Positions 19,670 through 30,560 of a stretch of DNA of 64,000 bases are shown here, one piece after another. Source of the stretch: Campylobacter coli 76339 (lineage in GTDB: Bacteria > Campylobacterota > Campylobacteria > Campylobacterales > Campylobacteraceae); the NCBI GenBank assembly GCA_000470055.1, contig HG326877.1, positions 819,661 through 883,660 of the forward strand, given 5' to 3'. How positions within the stretch are numbered: position 1 is the stretch's first letter; every line of letters starts with the position of its first letter. The position numbers were made by a program, and so were the translations under genes. The notes below the pieces were generated by a model that was given only the letters and a program-made list of their open reading frames with translations, searched no databases and was not told the DNA's origin.

Positions 19670-21476
19670 AATTTTGCTTAAAAACACTCTTAAAGAAGAG
19701 CTTCAAACTTTACCCTCAAATGCTGGAGTCTATCAGTATTTTAACGCCGAAGGAAAACTTTTATATGTAGGTAAGGCTAAAAATCTTAAAAACCGCGTAA
19801 GATCTTATTTTGCTTTTACTCCAAATTTGCGCGCTAACCCAAAAAACTCTTTAAGAATTCAAAAAATGATAGAAGAAGCGGTGCATTTGGAATTTATTAC
19901 AACAAATTCAGAAGCTGATGCTTTGATTTTGGAAAATTCTTTTATCAAGCAACTTCATCCAAAATATAATATTTTACTAAGAGATGATAAGACTTATCCT
20001 TATATTTATGTAGATTTTAATGAAGAATTCCCGCGTTTTGAAATCACTAGAAAACTAGTAAAAAAGAGTAAAATTAAATATTTTGGTCCCTTTTTTAAAG
20101 GAGCTAGAGAACTTTTAGATGCGCTTTATTTGTATTATCCATTAAAACAAAAAGCAAGTTGCAAATCCCCTTGTATTTTTTACCAAATTTCTCGCTGTCT
20201 TGCACCTTGCGCTAAAAAAATCACTCAAGAAGAATATCGTTTGATTTTAGATAAAGCCATTAATGCCCTTTTAAGCCCTAGTATTTTAGTGAAAAATTTG
20301 GAAAAACAAATGTTTCATTTAGCTCAAAATGAGAATTATGAAGAAGCAGCAAAAGTAAGAGATCAGATTGCTACGATAAGGGATTTGGAAATTAAAGTTG
20401 AGATTGATATCGCTAAATTAGAAGACTTTGAAATTTTTGCTTTAGCCTGTGAAAGTTCCATGCTTTCAACCTTGCGTTTTGTGGTACAAAATGGAAAAAT
20501 TATCAGTGCTAATTCTAAAATCACCCCGCTTAAAAACAGTACAGATTTTGATAAAAATGAGATTTATAAACAGCTTATTTTAGAAAATTTTAGCATAGAT
20601 ATTCCCTTGGTTGCAAATACTGTTTATGTTTATGAGGATTTTGAAGATAGGGAGCTTTTAGAAGAAATTTTAAGCCAAAGATTCGATAAAAAAATCAGTA
20701 TTAAGGTTCCTAAAATAGGAGAAAAAAGAAGAATTTGCGATTTAGCATTTCAAAATGCGTGTTTGAATATACAAAAAGAGCAAAAAAATAGTGATTTTAA
20801 TATACAAAAAGAACTTAAAAATTATTTCGAGCTTGAAAATTTGCCAAATTGTATAGAAGTTTTTGATAATTCTCATATGCAAGGCGTGGCAAATGTAGGA
20901 GCTATGGTGACTTATAAAATGGGTGCTTGGGATAAGTCAAATTATAGAAAATTTCATTTAAAATATAAAAATGATTATGAGCAAATGCGCGAAGTTTTAA
21001 CGCGTAGAGCGTTAGATTTTGATAAAATGCCTGCACCTGATTTGTGGCTTATAGATGGGGGAAAAGCTTTGCTTGATTTAGCCAAAGAAATCATTCTAAG
21101 CAGCGGAGCAAATGTTGATATTTTAGCAATTTCAAAAGAAAAAATCGATGCTAAAGCTCATCGTGCTAAAGGAGGGGCTAAAGATAAAATTCATTCCTTC
21201 AAAGGAGAATTTGCTCTAAGTATTAACGATAAAAAATTACAATTCTTACAGAAATTAAGAGATGAAGCGCACCGTTTTGCTATAAGCTTTCATCAAAATA
21301 CTAAGAAAAAACAAGATTTATCAAGCTCTAAGCTTGCAAAATCAGGTCTTAGTGCAGGAGCTATACAAAAACTTCTAGCGTATTATGGAAGTTTTGAAGC
21401 TATTTATAAGGCGAGTTTTGAAGAATTGTGTCAATTAATAGGAAAAAAATCGGCGCAAAAAATAAAGGAAGATTGA
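19662..21476 (+). CDS. uvrC: Excinuclease ABC subunit C
   Basis: Makes the two incisions in nucleotide excision repair together with UvrA and UvrB. The 604 residues carry a GIY-YIG nuclease domain (GVYQYFNAEGKLLYVGKAKN, residues about 21-40), a UVR motif (ENYEEAAKVRDQI, about 225-240), an RNase H-like nuclease domain (EVFDNSHMQG, WLIDGGKAL) and C-terminal helix-hairpin-helices. Full length for the family. It overlaps the preceding gene by 8 bases and is followed after 1 base by a TTG-started gene. Confidence 0.97.
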   Translation: MTEILLKNTLKEELQTLPSNAGVYQYFNAEGKLLYVGKAKNLKNRVRSYFAFTPNLRANPKNSLRIQKMIEEAVHLEFITTNSEADALILENSFIKQLHPKYNILLRDDKTYPYIYVDFNEEFPRFEITRKLVKKSKIKYFGPFFKGARELLDALYLYYPLKQKASCKSPCIFYQISRCLAPCAKKITQEEYRLILDKAINALLSPSILVKNLEKQMFHLAQNENYEEAAKVRDQIATIRDLEIKVEIDIAKLEDFEIFALACESSMLSTLRFVVQNGKIISANSKITPLKNSTDFDKNEIYKQLILENFSIDIPLVANTVYVYEDFEDRELLEEILSQRFDKKISIKVPKIGEKRRICDLAFQNACLNIQKEQKNSDFNIQKELKNYFELENLPNCIEVFDNSHMQGVANVGAMVTYKMGAWDKSNYRKFHLKYKNDYEQMREVLTRRALDFDKMPAPDLWLIDGGKALLDLAKEIILSSGANVDILAISKEKIDAKAHRAKGGAKDKIHSFKGEFALSINDKKLQFLQKLRDEAHRFAISFHQNTKKKQDLSSSKLAKSGLSAGAIQKLLAYYGSFEAIYKASFEELCQLIGKKSAQKIKED

Positions 21477-21477
21477 T

Positions 21478-22671
21478 TTGTTATTGGTTTGGATTATTTT
21501 TATTTTTAATATTATTTTAGCTTTTTTGAGTATAGATTTTACAAGAATTCACGAAAGCTTTGAGCAAATTAAACTTGCTTTTTTTGCTAGTATTTTTATT
21601 TTATCTCTAAGTTTGATATTTTTTCTTTTTCAAAAAAAACGAATTTTAACTAAGAAGTATCATAAAATTTTATCCATCAAAAATGAATTTATACGCTCTG
21701 AAGAGATAGATATCGAAACAAGTTTGGATTTGATTCGGGAAAAAATAGTGCATTTAAATCAAGATTTATGTAAAGCTTCCCATGAAAGAGAAGCCTATGC
21801 AAAATTGCTAGAGGATAGCTTGTATCAAATTGGTAATATCGAGGGTGTTGTAAGATGCTTAGATGAAGAAGAAACCAATAAAGAAATCAAATCACTTGTT
21901 TTAAATGCCTTAAAATATCAAAAAGAACAAATTAGACTTGGACTCAATCAAGCTTTAGAATATCATAAAAGCATAGGGGTAGCAAAAGGCAATGTTTTAC
22001 AGTTTGAAGCAAGTGCTGCGATAGTAAGCGATGATGAGCTTGAGTCATTTTTGCTAGCCAATTTATTGTCTTATTTTGGCATAGAAAATACTATTTTTAA
22101 GGGTTTAAGTTTTGATATCAATGACTTTCATGTGGTTTTTATCAAGGATAAGATTTTAGAACAAAGTTCTAAAAAAGCCGATGATTTTATCGTATTTGGG
22201 CGCAGTAAAAATTTACATTACGAATATTTTTTAAGTTTGCCTTTTGAAAAAAAAGAGCTTGAAAATATTTTACAAAGAAAACTTGATAAAATTTGTGTTT
22301 TAAAATTTCAAACTCCTTATCAAAACAATGTTTTGCTTTTTAAACAAAATGATTTTGATGCAACCTTGTTTTTTAATATCATAGAAAAACAATGCTCTCA
22401 AAATATGCGTGTGAATTCTTTTAGTGAGTTAAAAAAAGAATTAAAAAAAGAAGTTTATCGTTTGATACTACTTGATTATGAATTGATTAAATTTGATCTT
22501 GAACAGATGCGTTCTATTCTTAGTGCTTATAAAAAACAACACCCTCAAAGTCATATTGTATTCTTTTCTAGAGAAAGAGTGAGGGATTTTGATTGTGTAA
22601 GCGAAGTTTTAAATGATATCAGCAAAAATGATCTTATAGCTTTGATTAGAAAATATTTGCCTAAAAATTAG
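21478..22671 (+). CDS. Membrane protein with coiled coil and degenerate receiver-like C-terminus
   Basis: 397 residues from a TTG start with a good AAGGAAG site; no ATG is near. Two membrane helices (about 2-19 and 32-50) are followed by a coiled coil with dimerisation-like helices (about 60-165). The region after that alternates strands and helices in two halves. The second half (YRLILLDYELIKFDL, then HIVFFSRERVRDF) copies the receiver-domain order with Asp in LLDYE. It looks like a hybrid sensor scaffold that has lost or changed its kinase part. No HATPase motifs are seen. Same transcript as uvrC (1-base gap). Function unknown. Confidence 0.6.
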   Translation: MLLVWIIFIFNIILAFLSIDFTRIHESFEQIKLAFFASIFILSLSLIFFLFQKKRILTKKYHKILSIKNEFIRSEEIDIETSLDLIREKIVHLNQDLCKASHEREAYAKLLEDSLYQIGNIEGVVRCLDEEETNKEIKSLVLNALKYQKEQIRLGLNQALEYHKSIGVAKGNVLQFEASAAIVSDDELESFLLANLLSYFGIENTIFKGLSFDINDFHVVFIKDKILEQSSKKADDFIVFGRSKNLHYEYFLSLPFEKKELENILQRKLDKICVLKFQTPYQNNVLLFKQNDFDATLFFNIIEKQCSQNMRVNSFSELKKELKKEVYRLILLDYELIKFDLEQMRSILSAYKKQHPQSHIVFFSRERVRDFDCVSEVLNDISKNDLIALIRKYLPKN

Positions 22672-23570
22672 GCTTTATAGAATTTAACTCCCGCTAGATT
22701 TAAAATCTTTACTTTTTCTTCTTTTATAAGTTTGTCTAAAAGAACTTGGGAAGCATTATCTAATTTATTTTCTATATCTATCTCGCTTTGTGAGCGTAGA
22801 TGAAGCATTTTTAACAATTCTTCTTCATTGAAATTTAACTTTTCACCCTCATAATGTCTTTTAGGCAAAAGTACAGGAGTGGAAGTTATGAGTTTAGAAA
22901 GCTCTAAAAGTCTTTCTTCGCTTACTTTTTTAATCGCATAAGCTGGAGGTCTATCGATAGTGCTTAAATCAACCCTTAAGGGTGCTATTTTAGTCAAAGC
23001 TTGATTTAAAGCAATAAATTCTTCTTCATTATCATTAAGATCTTTTACGACAAGAATTTCCATTACAAGATCGCCTTTAAATTGGGTTTTAAATTCTGCC
23101 ATTTTTTCTATCATCTTTTCTAAATCGATATTTTTTAAAGCTCTATCGATACGGTAAAAGGTTTTAGAAATGGCGCTATCTAGGCTGAATTTAACCACAT
23201 CTAGCTTTAGCAAGGCATTGAATTTATCTTGATCTAAAACCGCAGTGCCATTACTTAAAATGAGCAATTTTTTATCTTTAGCGATTTTGCGTAAGGAAGA
23301 GATTAGTTCTTCTAAATGAGGATAAAGGCTTGGTTCTCCATTGGCTGTTAGGGTAAGAAAGTCAAATGAGATATTTTTTTCAAGAATATTTTGAACTTCT
23401 AAAACAATTTCTTCTACGCTTACAATCTCATCCTGTTTTGCTTGAGGTTTTTGAGCCTCAAGTTCGCAATATACGCAATCAAAATTGCATTGTTTCTTAC
23501 TAGGACTTAGGTCAATACCTAAAGATCTTCCAAAGCGTCTTGAATTGATGGGGCCAAAGAGAATTTTCAT
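22668..23570 (-). CDS. Radical SAM protein
   Basis: 300 residues. CNFDCVYC near residue 30 is the CxxxCxxC motif that binds the 4Fe-4S cluster and S-adenosylmethionine. [15 protein letters not shown] is the GGE-like SAM motif and LSNGTAV follows. Overall it resembles the small stand-alone radical SAM group often placed next to cofactor genes (wybutosine-type annotation is common but unproven). The start overlaps the hemE stop by 4 bases, so it is expressed with heme synthesis. Confidence 0.8.
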   Translation of the reverse strand: MKILFGPINSRRFGRSLGIDLSPSKKQCNFDCVYCELEAQKPQAKQDEIVSVEEIVLEVQNILEKNISFDFLTLTANGEPSLYPHLEELISSLRKIAKDKKLLILSNGTAVLDQDKFNALLKLDVVKFSLDSAISKTFYRIDRALKNIDLEKMIEKMAEFKTQFKGDLVMEILVVKDLNDNEEEFIALNQALTKIAPLRVDLSTIDRPPAYAIKKVSEERLLELSKLITSTPVLLPKRHYEGEKLNFNEEELLKMLHLRSQSEIDIENKLDNASQVLLDKLIKEEKVKILNLAGVKFYKA

Positions 23571-24589
23571 TTGGCTGAACTTTCTTGCACAAGCTGGATA
23601 AAGTATTTTGCATTTTCAACAGGAATATCAGGTAAGATCCCATGTCCTAGATTGAAAATATGGGCTTTATTTTGCATAATTTCAAGAATATTTTCTACAC
23701 CTTGTTTGATAGCTTTTTTATCATAAAGTCTACAAGGCTCCATATTGCCTTGTAGGGTGTATTGATGGGATAATTTATCGCGTGCTAGATCAAGAGGAGT
23801 GCTCCAATCAACCCCAAAAACATCAAAATTTCCACTGATCTTATCCAAATAACCACTAATACCTTTAGGAAATAAAATCACAGGTATATGAGGGTATTTG
23901 TTTTTGATAAAATCAGAAATTTCAAGCATATACTTAAATGAAAAATCAAAAAATTTATCACATTCTAAAGCACTCGCCCAGCTATCAAAAATTTGTACTG
24001 CGTTCGCACCCGCTTTGATTTGTTCTTCTAGGTAGGATTTTAAAACTTGGGTGAGTTTATTTAAAATTTCATGTAAAAGTTCTGGATTTTGATAAAGCAT
24101 TTTTTTGCATTTTGCATAATTTTTACTTCCGCTTCCTTCTATCATATAAGTTGCTATAGTCCAAGGGCTACCACAAAATCCTATCAAAGCCTTATCAAGA
24201 GGTAATTTTTCGCGTGTTAGTTTTAAAGCATCATAAACATAATTTAGCTTTTTAGAAGCATTTTGATCATCTAGCTTGTTAAGATCTTCTAGGGTTGAAA
24301 TAGGTGTTTGAAATACCGGTCCTTCGCCTTTTTCAAAGCGTAAATTCATTCCCATTTCAAGAGGAACTACTAAAATATCTGAAAAGATAATCGCTGCATC
24401 AACTCCTAAAATATCAACAGGTTGTAAAGAAACCTCCGAAGCTCTTTTGTAGTCTTTACATAAAGATAAAAAATCTCCTGCTTCTTGTCTAACTTTCATA
24501 TATTCAGGCAAATACCTTCCTGCTTGACGCATCATCCAAACGGGTGTATAAGGTGTAGGTTTTTTAAAGCAAGCATCGATAAAAATCAT
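23567..24589 (-). CDS. hemE: Uroporphyrinogen decarboxylase
   Basis: Decarboxylates uroporphyrinogen III to coproporphyrinogen III in heme synthesis. The family signature [16 protein letters not shown] is at residues about 17-32, and [16 protein letters not shown] is further in. I start it at 24589 (MIFIDAC; 340 residues). AAAGGAAA lies 8 bases upstream, and the in-frame ATG at 24610 falls between the -10 box and the predicted transcription start, so it cannot be used from that promoter. Confidence 0.95.
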   Translation of the reverse strand: MIFIDACFKKPTPYTPVWMMRQAGRYLPEYMKVRQEAGDFLSLCKDYKRASEVSLQPVDILGVDAAIIFSDILVVPLEMGMNLRFEKGEGPVFQTPISTLEDLNKLDDQNASKKLNYVYDALKLTREKLPLDKALIGFCGSPWTIATYMIEGSGSKNYAKCKKMLYQNPELLHEILNKLTQVLKSYLEEQIKAGANAVQIFDSWASALECDKFFDFSFKYMLEISDFIKNKYPHIPVILFPKGISGYLDKISGNFDVFGVDWSTPLDLARDKLSHQYTLQGNMEPCRLYDKKAIKQGVENILEIMQNKAHIFNLGHGILPDIPVENAKYFIQLVQESSAK

Positions 24590-24613
24590 AGTTTTCCTTT
24601 GTTTTTTCATAAA

Positions 24614-24619
24614 ATTATA
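24614..24619 (-). promoter_or_regulatory. hemE -10 box
   Basis: Minus-strand TGTTATAAT (an extended -10 without the second G) predicts a start near 24607, 18 bases before the hemE ATG at 24589. It decides the choice of hemE start codon. Confidence 0.6.
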
Positions 24620-24698
24620 ACAGAAATTGATAAAAATAAATGTGTTTTATTGTGTGAAAGATTTATGATTGTTTTGTTTTCAGTATTTTATAAATTTA

Positions 24699-24721
24699 TG
24701 CGAGAATTAAAAATTCTCGCA
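24699..24721 (-). terminator. Terminator after ciaC
   Basis: TGCGAGAATT-AAA-AATTCTCGCA is a perfect 10-bp stem with a 3-base loop, 21 bases past the ciaC stop. On the minus strand it is followed by an AT-rich but not pure U stretch. Confidence 0.7.
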
Positions 24722-24742
24722 ATGAAATTTTTAAGTTTAAAA

Positions 24743-25054
24743 TTATATTTTTGTAGCATTTCCTGCATCGATAGTTGCAAAAAGCTTGTTAAGCAAATTT
24801 TCTTCATTTTTCTTGCATTGATCTTCTCTCATTTTTTGCCAAGCATAGGATTTAAAATCTTCTTTAATGGCACCAAGATCAAGATCTTCATTGGTAAATT
24901 TGCTTGAGCTTGTCTTTTTATCTTCCTTATCTTCTTTGTTTTTAACTTCATTTAAAGTAGCTTGAAATTCATCTGCTGAAATACTTTTTTCTTTAACCTT
25001 ATTTGTAGCACTAAAAACAGAGCTTGAAGTTGTTTGGATATCTTTTACCACCAT
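24743..25054 (-). CDS. ciaC: CiaC-like Campylobacter invasion antigen
   Basis: 103 residues, hydrophilic, no signal peptide or membrane helix. The N-terminus is rich in Ser/Thr (KDIQTTSSSVFSATN), and the middle is mostly Lys/Glu. It sits between hemE and an LprI-like gene, the place of Cj1242 in C. jejuni, which is reported as CiaC, a protein secreted through the flagellar apparatus and needed for full epithelial invasion. The unstructured Ser-rich N-terminus fits such a secretion signal. The gene identity rests on synteny and remembered locus assignment, not a recognisable domain. A strong hairpin follows. Confidence 0.65.
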   Translation of the reverse strand: MVVKDIQTTSSSVFSATNKVKEKSISADEFQATLNEVKNKEDKEDKKTSSSKFTNEDLDLGAIKEDFKSYAWQKMREDQCKKNEENLLNKLFATIDAGNATKI

Positions 25055-25233
25055 TTTCTCCTCCTTCGTTTTTTTGATTTTAAATTATATAAGCAATTTT
25101 TATTCCAATTTGAAATTTTTTAGAAGAATTTTTATAAAATTTTTAACAGCTTAAATGAAGTTAAAATTTTATATTTGATTTTTTAAAAGATTAAAAATAT
25201 TTTTGCTACAATTAAGATAAAAAAGGGGAGATA

Positions 25234-25825
25234 ATGAAGATAATTTTACTAACAATTTTAAGTTTTCTTGGATTATGGGGTTTGAGTTTTGATGAGCTTA
25301 TTTATAATAAAAATGAAGCCAAGCCAAGTTTTGATTGTTCTAGGCTTAAGGATAATGGCAAAAACGACGATGAATTAATCTTGTGCAATAAAATAGGCGC
25401 CATTAATGAATTTGAAAATAAAAAACTTGCTCTTATAGATAATATCTTCATAAGTTTATATCAAGAACTTTTAGACAATGCAAATGATAATATGAAAGAA
25501 GATTTTAAATTGGTTCTTAAAAAAATGTTTAAAGAAAGAAAAAATTATACCAAAGCTATATCAAATGATTATTTGCACATAGGCCAAGATCCCGCATTGC
25601 CTTTTGTTTATAAAGCTAATTATATAGGAAAAATTTATGCTAAAGCATTTTTAGGGCTTATGCAAAAAGCTAAAAAAGATACTCAAAGCAAAGAAAAGCT
25701 AAGACAGATTTTTAACAATCAAATAGATAAATATGAAAATTTAATCCAACAAAGCATTCAAGATCCTATAAATTTGGAAATTTTTATAGATAATTTAGCC
25801 CAAGAGGATTTGATTGATCATAATG

Positions 25826-25842
<17 letters not shown>
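25234..25842 (+). CDS. Secreted LprI/DUF1311-like protein
   Basis: 202 residues with a signal peptide (about 1-18). After it, [19 protein letters not shown] and the helical [15 protein letters not shown] follow the DUF1311/LprI pattern (two cysteines, then D-x3-L-x-x-x-Y). LprI-like proteins include lysozyme inhibitors, but the family is wide and no activity is proven here. TACAAT at 25207-25212 and a GGGGAG ribosome site drive it. Its 3' end overlaps the convergent pdxA end by 17 bases. Confidence 0.6.
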
Positions 25843-27705
<1,863 letters not shown>

Positions 27706-27722
27706 TTAGAACTTTTTTTGCT

Positions 27723-27730
27723 ATTATACT
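27723..27730. promoter_or_regulatory. Overlapping face-to-face -10 boxes of pdxJ and the ppx/gppA-like gene
   Basis: Rightward TATACT (27725-27730) and leftward TATAAT (complement of 27728-27723) share four bases. RNA polymerase cannot occupy both at once, so the two divergent genes may be expressed in competition. Confidence 0.55.
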
Positions 27731-27752
27731 ATAAATTTAAACAAGGAAAGCG

Positions 27753-28718
27753 ATGTTAGGTATAGATCTTGGCTCAAATACTTTAAGAGCGGTTTTTATA
27801 AATGAAAAATTTGAAAAGTTAGATGAATATGAATTTATCATAGGTTCAGCTAGAAATTTAGATAAAACGGGAAAGATAAGTGATGAAGCCATAGAAAAAC
27901 TTCGCAACGCACTTCAAGAAATAGCTAAAAAATACGACCTAAGTCAAGCAAAAGCAGCCGCAACTGCAGCTTTTAGAAAGGCAAGCAATACAAGTGAAAT
28001 TTTTACTCGTTTAAAGCAAGAATTTCAAATCGATTTTAAGGTTATAGATGCCAAAAGTGAAGCGAAAATCAGTGTTTTAGGTATGAAAATGGGGCTTTTA
28101 AATTTAGGCTTAAATTTGGATTGTGGGTATTGTGATTTAGGGGGTGCATCTTGTGAATTTTCTTTTAGGGAGAATTTTCAAAGTTTTGATTTTGGTATTA
28201 TCAGTTTTTATGAAAAATGCAAGTTAAAAAGAAGCGTAAATTCTTTTTCTTTTAAAAAAATACTTCAAAAATATCCTGATTTTCCTTATAAATTTAAAGA
28301 TAAAAAGCTAAAAATTCATTTTTTAATCCATGATAATTTTTTAAAAACCATGGCTTTTGAAGCTTTTAAACAAAGCAATGAATTAAAAAAAATGCTCAAA
28401 CAAAGCAAGATGAAAAATATCGTTTTAAATTCAGGTGTTCCTACAGCTCTAGCGGCTTTAAAAAAAGGCTTAAATTATGAAAAATACAATGCGAAGAAAA
28501 TCAATGGCTCAAGATTAAATGTCAATGATTTTTTAATTTTTGGGCAAAAACTTTGGTATATGGATGAAAAAAGAGCAAGTTTTTGGGTAGGAAATACGCG
28601 TAAAAATTATTTGGTTGCGGGATGTTTTTTACTTTTTAGCATTTTTGAGAGAGAAAAGCTTATAGTGATTGATGAGGGTTTAAGAGAGGGGCTTTGTATG
28701 GCTGATTTAAATTTCTAA
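27753..28718 (+). CDS. Ppx/GppA-family phosphatase
   Basis: 321 residues of the ASKHA fold: LGIDLGSNTLRAVF is phosphate loop 1 and CDLGGASCEFSF loop 2. AATAAFRKASN lies between. Family members are exopolyphosphatases or guanosine pentaphosphate phosphatases. At about 320 residues this is the short form without the C-terminal HD domain of E. coli Ppx. Campylobacter has more than one member, so substrate is not assignable from sequence. Confidence 0.85.
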   Translation: MLGIDLGSNTLRAVFINEKFEKLDEYEFIIGSARNLDKTGKISDEAIEKLRNALQEIAKKYDLSQAKAAATAAFRKASNTSEIFTRLKQEFQIDFKVIDAKSEAKISVLGMKMGLLNLGLNLDCGYCDLGGASCEFSFRENFQSFDFGIISFYEKCKLKRSVNSFSFKKILQKYPDFPYKFKDKKLKIHFLIHDNFLKTMAFEAFKQSNELKKMLKQSKMKNIVLNSGVPTALAALKKGLNYEKYNAKKINGSRLNVNDFLIFGQKLWYMDEKRASFWVGNTRKNYLVAGCFLLFSIFEREKLIVIDEGLREGLCMADLNF

Positions 28719-28791
28719 TCATTCTTGTTTTTGTGTAAAAAATTATAAAGATAAACTTTTACAACGCTTTATTTTATGAGAGGTGTTAATG

Positions 28792-29742
28792 CTAGAATTT
28801 TGCAAATTCGAAGAAGTGAAATTTTTCATCAAAATTAAAAAATAAAATTTTACTTTGTGAAAGAAAATTTTCATAAGTCTTAAGATTTTTATCTTTGGTG
28901 TATTTTAATAATTCCTCAAAACCAAAATCAATCAAGGCTAGGTTTTGTTTTTTTAGAGCCAAGAGTTTGAAATCATGTTCTTTTATAAGCTGTTGAATTT
29001 GCGTAAAATTAACATTATAGGTTAAATCGCTTTTACCAAAAAAATCTTTTAAAGTGATTTCAAAAGGATTAAAAACTTCATGTTTTTGATAAATTCTAAT
29101 GCTAAATTGTTCGGGATTGAGCACGCCATAATCAAAACTTGCAAAGATAAATTTTTTAGAAGCTTTATCCAAATCTTTAAAAAATTCTTCCAATTCTAGG
29201 CTTAATTCGCCTTTTTTTAAATTTAAAATTTCGCATTTTTCTTTTAATTTAGCCTCCATAGGCTCAAAAGTAAGTTTAAAATCTTGCACAAAGGCCATTT
29301 TATCATCATCTATCAATTCACAAGCAAAGCTATCAAAAAGCTCATTACAAAAGAAAAAGGCATTTTCAAAATGACATTCTTTTAAACTTCTCTTATGTGT
29401 AAACTCCACACCTTCTAAGGTTTTTTTTTGTAAATTTCTTAATTTTTCATGAGGTTCTATGATAAAAAAAGAAAGCTTGGAAAAAATTTCAGGCCTAAAT
29501 TCAAGCAAAGCGGCTAAAAAATCCCTGCTTAAATAGCCTTCATTGGCTCCTATTTCTACAAGTTCTAAGGGAAGTTTTAAGACTTTTTTATCTATAAGAT
29601 CTAAAAAATGCTTTGCTAAAAGAGTGCCAAAAAGATTTCCCACACTTACTGCGGTAAAAAAATCTCCATTTTTACCTATACTAACAGCGTTTTTATAATA
29701 ACTTTCATGCAACCAAGTATGAAAAAATTCACTGAATTTCAT
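28792..29742 (-). CDS. MidA/NDUFAF7-like SAM-dependent methyltransferase
   Basis: 316 residues. KNGDFFTAVSVGNLFGTLLA and LVEIGANEGYLSRDFL match the DUF185/MidA family: a GDF-x-T pattern, then the SAM-binding glycine loop E-I-G-A-N-x-G. FFCNELFDSFACE is the family's SNELLDAlP-like loop. The mitochondrial homologue methylates an arginine in complex I; the bacterial substrate is not established. It overlaps the upstream M23 gene by 4 bases and ends the cbpA-led leftward run. Confidence 0.8.
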   Translation of the reverse strand: MKFSEFFHTWLHESYYKNAVSIGKNGDFFTAVSVGNLFGTLLAKHFLDLIDKKVLKLPLELVEIGANEGYLSRDFLAALLEFRPEIFSKLSFFIIEPHEKLRNLQKKTLEGVEFTHKRSLKECHFENAFFFCNELFDSFACELIDDDKMAFVQDFKLTFEPMEAKLKEKCEILNLKKGELSLELEEFFKDLDKASKKFIFASFDYGVLNPEQFSIRIYQKHEVFNPFEITLKDFFGKSDLTYNVNFTQIQQLIKEHDFKLLALKKQNLALIDFGFEELLKYTKDKNLKTYENFLSQSKILFFNFDEKFHFFEFAKF

Positions 29743-30560
29743 TGAAAAAGTGTATTAAATTTAGAGATAAAATCTAAAGGATCCACTTGCTTACCTCCAG
29801 CTAAAATACCAAAATGCAAGTGTGGTCCACTAACCCTTCCTGTAGCCCCACTTAGTCCTAAAAAATCACCTTTTTTAACTCTTTGTCCTACTTTGACTTT
29901 AATTTTAGAAAGATGATAATACTGCGAGTAAATTCCAAAACCATGATCAATGACTACGGATTTTCCTGCAAAATAACGATCTTTTGCTATTTTTACTATG
30001 CCTGAATTAGCTGCATAGATAGGGGTTCCCACAGCAGCTCTAAAGTCTGTTCCGCTGTGATAGCTTGCAACTTTTTCATTGAAAGTTCTTGCTTTGCCAA
30101 AATCACTTGTAATAAAAGAATTTAAAGGGGTATTAAAAGAGCCGTCAAATAAAGCTTTTGGAGTGTAAGAGCTATAAATTGCATTAGCTTCTTTAAATTC
30201 TTTAGCAATGCGTTCTTTAACGGCTTTAGGTGGAAAAATTTTTTTATTTTCTACGCTTAATTTTTCACTTTTATAATTGCCTTCTAAAGTTTTTATAAAA
30301 ATTTCTTCTTTTTTGTTTTTATAAAGAGCAGTTAGTTTTGTATTTTGAGGTGGATTTTTATAAGGCAGTGAAAATATAGCTAAAATTTTTTCTTGATTTT
30401 TAGGATGAGGAAAGGTGGCTAAAATTTTATCCTCATTTTTTAAAGAAATAAAATCTTTTTTATCCAGTTCCAAAAATAAAGCTTGTCCTTTGATAAGCTC
30501 GAAATTTTGAGCCCCAAAGAGCCAAAGTGTAAGGCTTAGAAAAAGCCAAAGAGCTTTCAT
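29739..30560 (-). CDS. M23 (LytM) peptidoglycan endopeptidase
   Basis: 273 residues with a signal peptide (about 1-17). The C-terminal LytM domain carries the zinc ligands His168 and Asp172 in HSGTDFR and His249 in GPHLHFG, with His216 and His247 as catalytic partners. All active-site residues are present, so it should cut peptide cross-links rather than act as a regulator. It overlaps glyS by 4 bases. A second LytM protein lies at 49708-50868. Expected role is cell-wall remodelling and helical shape. Confidence 0.9.
   Translation of the reverse strand: MKALWLFLSLTLWLFGAQNFELIKGQALFLELDKKDFISLKNEDKILATFPHPKNQEKILAIFSLPYKNPPQNTKLTALYKNKKEEIFIKTLEGNYKSEKLSVENKKIFPPKAVKERIAKEFKEANAIYSSYTPKALFDGSFNTPLNSFITSDFGKARTFNEKVASYHSGTDFRAAVGTPIYAANSGIVKIAKDRYFAGKSVVIDHGFGIYSQYYHLSKIKVKVGQRVKKGDFLGLSGATGRVSGPHLHFGILAGGKQVDPLDFISKFNTLFQ

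Noticed and set aside
24485-24907. Rightward 140-codon open frame across hemE start and ciaC
   Set aside because: Opposite strand of two real genes, crosses a terminator hairpin, and shows Phe/Leu-rich shadow composition.
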